Positions 34,435 through 42,282 of a DNA stretch of 64,000 nt are shown in pieces. The notes beneath the pieces are model-generated. The model searched no databases. It saw only the letters and a program-made list of their open reading frames with translations, and was not told the origin of the DNA. Made by a program: the position numbers and the translations under genes. The stretch is taken from assembly GCA_910588955.1 (NCBI GenBank), contig CAJURQ010000002.1:261758-325757 (forward strand), given 5' to 3'. Each line of letters starts with the position of its first letter. Position 1 is the stretch's first letter. The DNA is from an uncultured Lachnospiraceae bacterium (GTDB taxonomy: Bacteria; Bacillota; Clostridia; Lachnospirales; Lachnospiraceae).

Positions 34435-35420
34435 TGTCTTAACCTCATCTTCCACCCGTGCACGCCTCTTACCATCCGGGGCGCCGCCGTCAGCAGCAGC
34501 AGATACACCCTGTTCTTTCCCGTCAGATACGGATTTTTTATCGTATCGCCCACATGCCGCCGCAGATATTTTTTCACGTTTTTATAGAACGCATTATCCC
34601 CCTTCATCTGGGAAAGGGGCACATGCAGCATGTAGTCCAATCTCTGATAGAGGTTAAAGCGCACCGCATACGCATGTAATGCTGGATATTTCCGGTCCAC
34701 AAGCTCCTGCACCATATCCGCATTTTCCACAATATCCATGAATACCCGGGAAAAGGTGTCCTTCGTCTTTTTTCTTGTGGTGCTCTCCTTGCGGCATACC
34801 ACATGGTAGCCCTGTCTCGGCAAAATACAGATGCCCGGAATCTCCTGCAAAATATCTAAAAGCAGCCGGAAATCCTCGTTCAATTTCCCTTCCGGGAAAC
34901 GGTTCACAGCAAAGATTTCCCGCAGAAACAGCTTTGTACAGAAGGAGCTGTCCCCCCGGTGCATAAGAAGTTCTTTTATAAAAGTTTCCGAATCACAGAA
35001 CCGCTCTTTCTCCGGCGGCGTACAGACGTCCGGCAGACGTCCTCCGTCCTCGTCCACCTCGTCGCGCGAAATCTGCGCCACACGATACTTTCCAACCTCA
35101 AGCGCGCGTGCCAAGTCCTCGTACACATAAGAATCTATATAATCGTCGCTGTCCACAAACCCGATATAGTCCCCGGACGCTATGGAAAGTCCCATATTTC
35201 TTGCCGAGGAAGCGCCGCCGTTTGCCTTGTGGCGCACGAAAATGCGCGCATCTCCCGCCGCCAGCCTTTCGCAGAGTTCCCCCGTACCGTCCGTTGATCC
35301 GTCGTCGATCAGAAGAATTTCCAATTCTTTATAGGTCTGGGCGCAGAGAGCGCGCACACATCTTTCCAGACAGTTTATGGAATTGTATACAGGCACGATC
35401 ACACTGATTTTTTTCGCCAT
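34431..35420 (-). CDS. GT2 glycosyltransferase
   Basis: 329 residues. The GT-A domain begins ISVIVPVYNSINCLERCV, continues LLIDDGSTDGTGELCERLA and NGGASSARNMGLSIASGDY, and has the metal-binding motif in GFVDSDDYIDSYVYED (about 90-105). The C-terminal part is the EpsJ/CpsI-like region without membrane helices until the end. It should act on the lipid-linked repeat unit in the cytoplasm. A clear GGGGAGG ribosome binding site precedes the start. It lies three bases after the preceding GT4 gene. Confidence 0.92.
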   Translation of the reverse strand: MAKKISVIVPVYNSINCLERCVRALCAQTYKELEILLIDDGSTDGTGELCERLAAGDARIFVRHKANGGASSARNMGLSIASGDYIGFVDSDDYIDSYVYEDLARALEVGKYRVAQISRDEVDEDGGRLPDVCTPPEKERFCDSETFIKELLMHRGDSSFCTKLFLREIFAVNRFPEGKLNEDFRLLLDILQEIPGICILPRQGYHVVCRKESTTRKKTKDTFSRVFMDIVENADMVQELVDRKYPALHAYAVRFNLYQRLDYMLHVPLSQMKGDNAFYKNVKKYLRRHVGDTIKNPYLTGKNRVYLLLLTAAPRMVRGVHGWKMRLRQ

Positions 35421-35422
35421 AC

Positions 35423-36577
35423 CTACCTCCCCGGCTTGATGATGGGTGCCTCGCTAAGCGGTCCCTCTTCCTCCGGGCAGAACCTGCCCTGCCGCATACC
35501 GTCCACAAACCGCAGGAGAGCGGACGCAGCGTGCTCCGCGTTCCACATATCGCGGATCGTCTCGTAGGCGGCGCGTCCCATGCCCCGCCGTTCCTCCCAG
35601 TTTTCAAACAGATCGAGCACCAGCGCCTCCATTTTCTCATAGCGCCCGCCGGGATAGAGAAGACCGTTCTCCCCGTGGCGGATCAGATAGGGCGCCGCGC
35701 CCACGCGTGCGTCAACTACCTCCACACAGCCGCTGTTCATGCCTTCGTTGACCACCGCGCCCCAGCCTTCCAAATGGTTGCTTGTAAAGAGATGGATGTG
35801 GCATTTCTCCATCACGTCACGCACCTGAGCCGGTTTCGTGTAACCGTAAAACACAAAATCATCCGACAGCCCTTCCCTCTCCACTTCCTCTTTGAGCGCT
35901 GACTCCAGCTCGCCGCTGCCGAGCATATGCATCCGGTAAGCATAGCCTTTTTCCCGCAGCGTCTTTCCGATGCGCACCGCGTATTCGGGATGCTTTAAAG
36001 GAATAAACCGCCCCGCCCAGACAATCTGCAGCGGACCCTCCGCCGGTTTCATCGCCGCGAACGTCTCGTCATCATAAGTCCGCAGTTCGGTAAAATAACC
36101 CCACTTAAAAAGCTTGCCCGGGTACGCGCCGATCAGGTGAAAATCCGACGCCGTGTACGCGCCCGCGCAGAGCATGCAAATATTCTCCCTCCGATATCTG
36201 ATATGCTCCCTGTATTTCGCCATAAGTCCCCTCGGCGAAATTACTTTCCACTGCCCTTCCCGGTAAAGCCGCTCACTCACCCGCAGCGTCGTCTTTCCCG
36301 ACCGAAGTCTGGGCATCACAATATCTTCCCTGCCCGTCCAGCCGAAGAGCACCACGTCGCTCTCCATGATCCGTTTCAGGCATTCGTATTCGTCCTTGTA
36401 GAGACACATAACGTAGGGTATTTCGTCCACGTCAACGCTCCACCCCATCTCCACGCGCTCCGCCTCCATCGGCATTGTCTGAATAAAGGCAAACCCCTTC
36501 CCCAGCCGCTTATACAGCGCCTCACAAAACGGAAGCTGGTGATGATTGATGTAGTTGGATACAAACGTGAAAGTCAT
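35423..36577 (-). CDS. GT4 family glycosyltransferase
   Basis: 384 residues, GT-B fold. The acceptor-binding N-terminal half starts MTFTFVSNYINHHQLPFCEAL. The C-terminal donor domain has LQIVWAGRFIPLKHPEYAV, followed by MLGSGELESALKEEVE and ending in SNHLEGWGAVVNEGMNSGC, the E-x7-E motif of GT4 retaining enzymes. It probably adds a hexose to the growing unit; the exact donor is unknown. Start at ATG 36577, chosen for GGGAGG nine bases upstream; an upstream in-frame codon at 36607 would sit in the hairpin repeat. Confidence 0.92.
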   Translation of the reverse strand: MTFTFVSNYINHHQLPFCEALYKRLGKGFAFIQTMPMEAERVEMGWSVDVDEIPYVMCLYKDEYECLKRIMESDVVLFGWTGREDIVMPRLRSGKTTLRVSERLYREGQWKVISPRGLMAKYREHIRYRRENICMLCAGAYTASDFHLIGAYPGKLFKWGYFTELRTYDDETFAAMKPAEGPLQIVWAGRFIPLKHPEYAVRIGKTLREKGYAYRMHMLGSGELESALKEEVEREGLSDDFVFYGYTKPAQVRDVMEKCHIHLFTSNHLEGWGAVVNEGMNSGCVEVVDARVGAAPYLIRHGENGLLYPGGRYEKMEALVLDLFENWEERRGMGRAAYETIRDMWNAEHAASALLRFVDGMRQGRFCPEEEGPLSEAPIIKPGR

Positions 36578-36592
36578 ATTGCTTCCTCCCTC

Positions 36593-36620
36593 GGAGAATG
36601 CCCGCATTTTGGCATTCTCC
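36593..36620. repeat. Hairpin repeat, copy 2 (stem GGAGAATGCC)
   Basis: Perfect ten-base stem GGAGAATGCC and GGCATTCTCC around an eight-base loop, in the gap between two GT4 genes. It repeats the stem found at 28981-29008; only the loops differ. Confidence 0.75.
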
Positions 36621-36621
36621 T

Positions 36622-36687
36622 AAGTGAGACTTAGTACTTCTTAACGAAGCAGCCTCTGCTGCTGAGTTTTAGAAGTACTTCTCACTT
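36622..36687. repeat. Long imperfect hairpin between GT4 genes
   Basis: The block 36622-36629 (AAGTGAGA) pairs with 36680-36687, 36633-36641 (AGTACTTCT) pairs with 36671-36679, and GCAGC pairs with GCTGC near the tip. The right arm touches the stop codon of the upstream gene. No T run follows on the minus strand, so processing, stability or a repeat element is more likely than termination. Confidence 0.6.
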
Positions 36688-37973
36688 TATTCCAGCATCT
36701 CCCGATAAATATGCATCAGACGGTAATAATTCTGATCCGCGTCGTGGTTGACGCGCGCATGTTTTCTCGCATTGTCGGAGAGCCTGTCCACAATCGCCTC
36801 CTTGGTGAACACCTCGATAATGCTGTCCGCCAGCGCATCCACATCCCCGGGCGGATAGAGAAACCCGTCTCCGCCGTCCGTCAGAATATTATGTATGCCG
36901 CCCACATTCGCCGCCACACAGGGCACGCCTAAAAGCATAGCCTCTCCAACGGAATTGGGAGAATTTTCAAGAACCGAAGGGCAGACGAAAACCTGACAGC
37001 TCAAATACTGCTTCTTCATCTCCTCCGCGCCAATCCGCCCGAGCATATTGATCTTTTCTTCCAGATTATTTTCCTTAATCAACTTTTTTAAATACTTGCC
37101 GTAGGCGGGCAGCTTCAACGCGTCCTTCCACGTCTCCGCCTTCAAAATATCCGCCCCTGCCACATAAACCTCCGTATCGGGAAACTGTTCCAAAATCTTA
37201 GGCATTGCCTGTAAGAGATAGTGGAAGCCCTTCAGCGGATAATCTCCCTGACTCAGAAAAATGCGGTGCGTCTGGCAGTTATTTTTGTTCCACCTGTCGC
37301 GGTAAAACACGCTGCGAAGCGTCTCGTTCAGAAAATGGTAAGTCGCGTCCGGATTGATCTTTTCCGTTTCCGCCCGGTCAAAATCCGTGCGTCCCGCTAT
37401 ATGCCCCGTCCGTTTAATCGCCTCAATCTCATACTCGCCGCGCTTCTCAAACTTTTTCTGCTGCTGTCTGATGCTGTCCTTTCTGACCGTGTCGCGGAAC
37501 GTGCTCTGCCTCTGTACCTTCACCGGCAGGTCCGCCATATATACTTTTGCAATCGCAGAGACAAGTCCCTGAATGCCGATAAGCGTCCGCTCCGGCTGGT
37601 CGAACACCTTGATCGACGCCAGCGCATGGGGAAACTCCGTGCCAAACACATGCAGGATATCCGGCTGGAAATCATTGATGATCAGCTCAAAATGTTTTTC
37701 CAGTTCAAAATCATAGCGCTCCGGCGCAGTCAAGTCTTCCACAAAGCCGTAACAGTGGCAGGAAATATTTTCCCCAAGCGGCATCATCCGGTCAAAATTT
37801 CCCAGCGACTCATCCACAGGAAACGCAATACCCAGCTCGATACGGTTTCTCTCCTGTTCCATCACCACCCGGTCAAGCAGCCCGGAAAGCCACCCTTCCC
37901 GGTTGCTGCAGGGAAGATTTAACCTTTTGGCAATCGCCGGCAGCATAATATTGCACACCCATAATACCTTCAT
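36687..37973 (-). CDS. GT4 family glycosyltransferase
   Basis: 428 residues, GT-B fold. It starts MKVLWVCNIMLPAIAKRL, and the donor half has IFLSQGDYPLKGFHYLLQAM, EVYVAGADILKAETW and CPSVLENSPNSVGEAMLLG with the E-x7-E-like motif, followed by VAANVGGIHNILTDG. It adds a sugar to the lipid-linked unit in the cytoplasm. A 40-residue basic stretch near 165-215 (RQQQKKFEKRGEYEIEAIKR) may contact the membrane. Start at ATG 37973 with GAGAGG five bases upstream. Confidence 0.92.
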   Translation of the reverse strand: MKVLWVCNIMLPAIAKRLNLPCSNREGWLSGLLDRVVMEQERNRIELGIAFPVDESLGNFDRMMPLGENISCHCYGFVEDLTAPERYDFELEKHFELIINDFQPDILHVFGTEFPHALASIKVFDQPERTLIGIQGLVSAIAKVYMADLPVKVQRQSTFRDTVRKDSIRQQQKKFEKRGEYEIEAIKRTGHIAGRTDFDRAETEKINPDATYHFLNETLRSVFYRDRWNKNNCQTHRIFLSQGDYPLKGFHYLLQAMPKILEQFPDTEVYVAGADILKAETWKDALKLPAYGKYLKKLIKENNLEEKINMLGRIGAEEMKKQYLSCQVFVCPSVLENSPNSVGEAMLLGVPCVAANVGGIHNILTDGGDGFLYPPGDVDALADSIIEVFTKEAIVDRLSDNARKHARVNHDADQNYYRLMHIYREMLE

Positions 37974-38036
37974 TTGTACCTCTCCCTTCACACACCGGCA
38001 TACTTTTCCACATGCCGCGGTCTTTTACAACGTGTT

Positions 38037-38918
38037 TTACACCCAATTTTTTATCCGGTACAGCCCGCTTTTTATCCCTTGATAAATCCCCGCCGTCGCC
38101 TCATGGGACGCCAGATAAGTCCGAAGCGGTGCGAACGTCAAAAGCATAATCAGCCTGTATTTTATAATCTGTTCGCGGCTCATGTATTTTTTCACGATAT
38201 GCGCATGTTCCGCGGCGGACCGCCTTCTGTTCTCCGCACTTTCCGAAAAGCCCGCTCCCTCATAGGATGCCACGGTAAGCGGCATATAAACCATAACGGC
38301 GCGCGCCCTGTAATAACACCAGAGAAAATGCTCGTAATCCGCACGGACTTTGCAGCATGTCCGAAAGCCCCGCTTCACAAGAAGCCGCCTGTCATAAAAA
38401 CACGCCTGATGGCAGGGCACATTGCGGAAACAGGCAAAATCGTCGATCAAGGGATTCGACATCACATGCGCGCCCGTGGCACGCTCTTTGATGTTGCCGT
38501 AGAAAATCGCCGGGCGGGGGCGCTTCTTTTCTCTCCCACAAATATCCGCCGCTTCTTCGCCTTTCCGACTGCTGAACGCTGTCCCGCATTCCGTTGTGCA
38601 ACCGCGCTCCGCAATCTCCCGCTTTACCTTCGCCAACACCTCTTCATCCGCAAAGTAATCGCCGCAGTTTAAGAAGAACAAATACTTCCCCGCTGCATGG
38701 GAAACCGCCCGGTTCATGGCGTCGTAAATGCCCTCGTCCCGCTCCCTGAAAAGTTTTAAATCCGCTCCGGCGGACAGCCGCTCCACCGAGCCGTCCGTGG
38801 AGAGCCCGTCCTGCACGATAATCTCATAATCGTCTTCCGTCTGCCGACGGATGCTCGCGATCGTTTTCTCTAATTTTTCGCCTGCGTTGTAACAGACGAC
38901 AATGATGCTGAACGTCAT
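38037..38918 (-). CDS. GT2 glycosyltransferase (WcaE-like)
   Basis: 293 residues. It opens FSIIVVCYNAGEKLEKTIAS and has VQDGLSTDGSVERL, RDEGIYDAMNRAVSHAAG and YLFFLNCGDYFADEE, a pattern typical of the WcaE/GT2-2 group in capsule and colanic acid clusters. The usual DxD is replaced by the CGD motif, as is normal for this subgroup. The middle part is cysteine-rich (AERGCTTECG, FRNVPCHQACFYD, GFRTCCKVRAD). It acts in the cytoplasm on the lipid-linked unit; the donor is unknown. The SD GGAG lies ten bases upstream. It stands between the Wzy gene and a GT4 gene. Confidence 0.9.
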   Translation of the reverse strand: MTFSIIVVCYNAGEKLEKTIASIRRQTEDDYEIIVQDGLSTDGSVERLSAGADLKLFRERDEGIYDAMNRAVSHAAGKYLFFLNCGDYFADEEVLAKVKREIAERGCTTECGTAFSSRKGEEAADICGREKKRPRPAIFYGNIKERATGAHVMSNPLIDDFACFRNVPCHQACFYDRRLLVKRGFRTCCKVRADYEHFLWCYYRARAVMVYMPLTVASYEGAGFSESAENRRRSAAEHAHIVKKYMSREQIIKYRLIMLLTFAPLRTYLASHEATAGIYQGIKSGLYRIKNWV

Positions 38919-38968
38919 AACTCTTTAACTCCGTTTCTTCCGCCGTGCTCATTCGGAATCTTATGTGC

Positions 38969-40177
38969 TTACGTCACGTCTGATAGGATATCCACCATTT
39001 CGTTGAAAAAAAATGTCTTGTAGGGCAGGATCAATACCCCGTCGTTTGCCCCTTTTTTCAGATACATGGCAAAATACAGCACCGCCGCCAAAAGAAGTCC
39101 CGCCCGGAAAAGCCTGCGCCACTTTTTATCCGGCACAGCCTTTAACAGCATGGGCAGAAACAAAATCTGACTCACCATCAAATAATAGCCGATCCGCGAA
39201 ATAATGGGCAGGAAGGAACAGAACACATAGAGGACCAGCGCGCCCAGATTCAGGTATGTGTAAAACCGAAAGCGTCGGTTCCACGCTTCCCCTTCCTCTA
39301 TATTTGTGACATTTTTTTCGCCATTTATTCCCGTCTCATCCTTGCTGTCATTTGCGACACCCATGTCATTTTGATTGCCAACTTCTCGCCTCCTCATCAG
39401 ATATACAATCCCCGCAAAAGTAAGAACCGCCGCGCAGCGCAAAATGCTGATGTAGCTCGTGCCGCCCTCCAGATACTCCGTATCCTCATAAGTCGGGTAC
39501 AGAAATACCACCAGCTTTAAATAAAAATCCTGCAAAAACAAAAAGGTGGTACAAAAGACAGCGGCTATGCCAAGCTGCCATTTTTTCCAGCGCAGCGACG
39601 CCAGAAAATAGAGCGGAATCACAACCAGCAGCGACTTGTGGAACGTCGCTCCCAGAAGAATTAATATGACAAATCTGCCCCACTGTCTGCGCAGCACAAA
39701 CTTCATGGAGTAGAGCGCCAGTGCCAGCGCCAGATAATAGCGCACCGTGCTGAATGTCTGGAAATAATAGCCCAGCGTCATAAACAGAAAAAAAGTCAGC
39801 CCAAACTCATCGCTCTGCTCATACATTGCCAACAGGAAAAACAGCACTGTCACAAACGAATAGAACGCAAACACCAAAAGAAAATTTTCATAGCCCGACA
39901 AACCGTAAATCAGTTTGACCAGAAGATTAAATCCGATCTCCGTAGGCACATAGGCGTTGCAGTTGACCAGATGCATGAACTCCACATACTTTGCGTAATC
40001 ATTTCCCACATTGAGCCTGCACGCGGAGAGCAAAAACAGAATCAGAAATATCGCCGTCAGGCAGACACGGTTACAGAGCTGCTGCCTTGTAAGCGTATGG
40101 GATTGTCTTGTCGGATGGCTGTCCACCAGACTTGCAAGAAGCGCCGTGACAACCGCAACCGTGATATATAAAATCAT
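38969..40177 (-). CDS. EpsG/Wzy-like polysaccharide polymerase
   Basis: 402 residues with about ten membrane helices. RLNVGNDYAKYVEFMHLV in the first loop and YFQTFSTVRYYLALALALYS in the middle match the EpsG family (PF14897), whose members polymerise lipid-linked repeat units on the outer side of the membrane. A charged loop near residues 285-325 (SKDETGINGEKNVTNIEEG) is longer than usual. The ATG at 40177 overlaps the stop of the preceding GT2 gene (ATGA), and GGGAGG lies just upstream. Together with the Wzz-like gene this makes the polymerase module of the locus. Confidence 0.85.
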   Translation of the reverse strand: MILYITVAVVTALLASLVDSHPTRQSHTLTRQQLCNRVCLTAIFLILFLLSACRLNVGNDYAKYVEFMHLVNCNAYVPTEIGFNLLVKLIYGLSGYENFLLVFAFYSFVTVLFFLLAMYEQSDEFGLTFFLFMTLGYYFQTFSTVRYYLALALALYSMKFVLRRQWGRFVILILLGATFHKSLLVVIPLYFLASLRWKKWQLGIAAVFCTTFLFLQDFYLKLVVFLYPTYEDTEYLEGGTSYISILRCAAVLTFAGIVYLMRRREVGNQNDMGVANDSKDETGINGEKNVTNIEEGEAWNRRFRFYTYLNLGALVLYVFCSFLPIISRIGYYLMVSQILFLPMLLKAVPDKKWRRLFRAGLLLAAVLYFAMYLKKGANDGVLILPYKTFFFNEMVDILSDVT

Positions 40178-40965
40178 CTGCCGCACGCCTCCCGCACGCC
40201 CGCGCGCATCATACGAAACGCTTTGCCGACCGGGATTTCCCGGCACATGGTTTCCCTGTGCACCCACAAAAACCGCAGGGAAAGCGGCAGCGCCAGTTTC
40301 CCGTAGAGATAATGATAGAGCACGCCCCTGTCATGGAAAAACTTTTCATGGTAGCCCGAAAACCACGTGGACTCCCGTTCCTGCTCCCTGCCGATACACG
40401 CGGTATGCGCGTAAATCCGAAGCCCCGCCTTCAGACAGTCCCGCAAAAACAGGCTGTCCTCCCCGTTGCTGTACTTTGCACCGCCGCCGAAAAGCAGCGA
40501 ATAGTGCACGTTCGCCCTTCGCAGCGCGGAAAGTTTCCCCGAAATGCTGTACGCCGGATATCTGCCATAACTGCGGTAAGTAACCCTGCGGATCTCCCGA
40601 TTCCAGTAAGTTCTGCGGGAAGGAGCCACCTCCACGTTGAAGAGAATCATATCTGCGTCGGGTAAATCCTTATAAGCCCTGCGAATCTTCTCCTCGTAAT
40701 CCGCCGCTAGTATAATGTCCTCGTCGGAAAACAGAACCACGTCCCCGGACGCATGTAAAAGCGCGGTATTGCGGCTTAGTCCCACGCCCCGTTCCGGCAT
40801 GGAAAAGCACTTCACGCCCCCGCCCTGCACCGCGACCGTCTCATATTCGTAGCGGTCGCACTGGTTTACGAGCACCGCGTCCGTAACGATATGCATTTGT
40901 GAGATAAGCTCCGCCACGTTTTTATTCACCGCGGAAACCAAAACCTCAAGTTTTATTTTTCCCAT
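40174..40965 (-). CDS. GT2 glycosyltransferase, divergent
   Basis: 263 residues. The N-terminal half KIKLEVLVSAVNKNVAELIS is a divergent GT2 start, lacking the usual SIIIPVYN. ERGVGLSRNTALLHASGDVVLFSDEDIIL then gives the donor-binding part with SDED instead of DxD, and NGEDSLFLRDCLKAGLRIYAH is the typical C-terminal ED motif. This pattern matches the small GT2 proteins often encoded next to EpsG-type polymerases in Lachnospiraceae. The start ATG 40965 has GGAG five bases upstream and overlaps the Wzz-like gene by about 20 bases. Confidence 0.85.
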   Translation of the reverse strand: MGKIKLEVLVSAVNKNVAELISQMHIVTDAVLVNQCDRYEYETVAVQGGGVKCFSMPERGVGLSRNTALLHASGDVVLFSDEDIILAADYEEKIRRAYKDLPDADMILFNVEVAPSRRTYWNREIRRVTYRSYGRYPAYSISGKLSALRRANVHYSLLFGGGAKYSNGEDSLFLRDCLKAGLRIYAHTACIGREQERESTWFSGYHEKFFHDRGVLYHYLYGKLALPLSLRFLWVHRETMCREIPVGKAFRMMRAGVREACGR

Positions 40966-41914
40966 AATATCTCCGCAAAAACCGCTCATCTGCGTCCCTG
41001 ACCGCCACACCGCACAGTGCGCAGTCCTGCACCTTTAACTGCTCCATCAAATAGGACGCGAAAGCTCCATGCACCTTTCCGAAAGGCAGGGACAATACCA
41101 CGCCTGCCACTTTACGCATATCCTGCAACTCCTCCTCGGAAAAGAACGCGTCCCCGTCCAGCTCACAAATCTGAATCTCTCCAATCTTTTCCCGCAAATA
41201 GGCAAGATTTTTTTCATAGTCCTCTTTCAGTGTTTCCACTCCTGAGGCATAACCAACAAACGACACATCCGTCACTTTTTTGACATCCCCCGCCACAAAA
41301 ATGCGGTCATCCATCACATAGTAGAGCGAGAAACCCAAAAGACTGATAAACAGCCCCAGAAACGCTCCCAAAAATGCCGCCTGCGCCGTCCTTCTGTCCG
41401 CCACCACAAGCTTTGCGTCCGTCTGCTGAATCGCATGGATCTCGATAAACTCCTTCGCCTGCCCGCCGTACGTCTCAAGCGCCTGCACCGCCGCGCCGAG
41501 AATCGCGTCCGTGCGCTCGGATCTGTTAGTCGTAACCGTGATCGTCAAAAGACGAATATCCGAGAGAATTTCCGCTTTGATTGCCGCTTCCGCCTCCTCC
41601 CGCGTATAATCCGCAGAGAGATTACCGAGCGTCAGCTCCATAATCGGGTCAGCCGCCATCAAATCGTTCCACGTATAGCCATTGTACGCCTGATACACTT
41701 CCCCCGTCTCGTCCGCCGCAAAATCCAGATACACCTTCGCGAAAGCGCTATACTCCCGCTCCGATTCCGGCACCGTATGCACAACCGTATACACGATTAC
41801 TCCAAGCAAAGCGCCGCCGACTACCGCCCCCAAAACCAAGGGCAGTTTCCCTAGCAAACACAACATATATTTTCTTAAATCCATGCCCTCATCAGCATAA
41901 TGCCTATCCTTCAT
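40946..41914 (-). CDS. Wzz-like chain-length/co-polymerase protein with degenerate kinase-like tail
   Basis: 322 residues with two membrane helices (about 22-45 and 178-200) bounding an extracytoplasmic loop, the Wzz/CapA topology. After the second helix a cytoplasmic tail of about 120 residues resembles the C-terminal part of a BY-kinase: VAGVVLSLPFGKVHGAFASY then QLKVQDCALCGVAV. It has no Walker A motif and no tyrosine cluster; the end is DADERFLRRYYGKNKT with two tyrosines. The protein likely controls polymer length or links polymerase to regulator. A weak AAGGA ribosome binding site precedes it, and the downstream GT2 gene overlaps its end. Confidence 0.85.
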   Translation of the reverse strand: MKDRHYADEGMDLRKYMLCLLGKLPLVLGAVVGGALLGVIVYTVVHTVPESEREYSAFAKVYLDFAADETGEVYQAYNGYTWNDLMAADPIMELTLGNLSADYTREEAEAAIKAEILSDIRLLTITVTTNRSERTDAILGAAVQALETYGGQAKEFIEIHAIQQTDAKLVVADRRTAQAAFLGAFLGLFISLLGFSLYYVMDDRIFVAGDVKKVTDVSFVGYASGVETLKEDYEKNLAYLREKIGEIQICELDGDAFFSEEELQDMRKVAGVVLSLPFGKVHGAFASYLMEQLKVQDCALCGVAVRDADERFLRRYYGKNKT

Positions 41915-42282
41915 AGCATAAATCCTTCCATATATACCTATTCACCAGCGATTGCGCCACAACCTCAGCTAGCGTGAGCGACATTTCACTGCACTTCGCC
42001 AGCCCAGCGAAGCGAAGGCTGTCAACCCCCAGCGCGGGCGGCAGATTGCGCAGATTGTCCGCGAAGCTGTCCTCGCGGAGAAAAATGAGATTTTCTAAAT
42101 ATTCCGCGCAGTATCCAGCAATTTGCGGACATGGATGTCCGTAAAAGCCCGTTTCGAGCCCGGATGGCGAGTAACGGGCGGTTGCATCCCCTTTTCACAG
42201 CCATACCGGAATATCCTAGAAAATCCATTTTTCGGAGCCTGACGCGAGCGGACAATTAGCGCAATCCGCCGCCCGCGCGTCG
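41915..42282. other. Non-coding stretch of 368 bases with structured repeats
   Basis: No convincing gene. The left part (41930-42030) holds short CTTCGC/GCGAAG inverted repeats. The right part is the long inverted repeat listed next. A 77-codon open frame on the minus strand (42022-42255) has no ribosome binding site and is rich in Arg, Cys and Ser, which looks like chance coding inside the repeat. Confidence 0.7.
42032..42278. repeat. Long imperfect inverted repeat, possible mobile element or structured RNA
   Basis: The arms 42032-42106 and 42207-42278 are inverted copies of each other over about 72-75 bases with some mismatches and short gaps. The best-conserved part is the inner block GATTTTCTAAATATTCCG and its near-complement. 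The 100-base loop has two further perfect stems: 42126-42132 with 42135-42141 (CGGACAT), and 42147-42153 with 42173-42179 (GCCCGTT). The element begins right after the stop of the polyprenyl sugar transferase gene. Confidence 0.8.

Noticed and set aside
42022..42255. 77-codon open frame inside the inverted-repeat element
   Set aside because: It has no ribosome binding site and spans both arms of the palindrome, so it is best explained as a by-product of the repeat.
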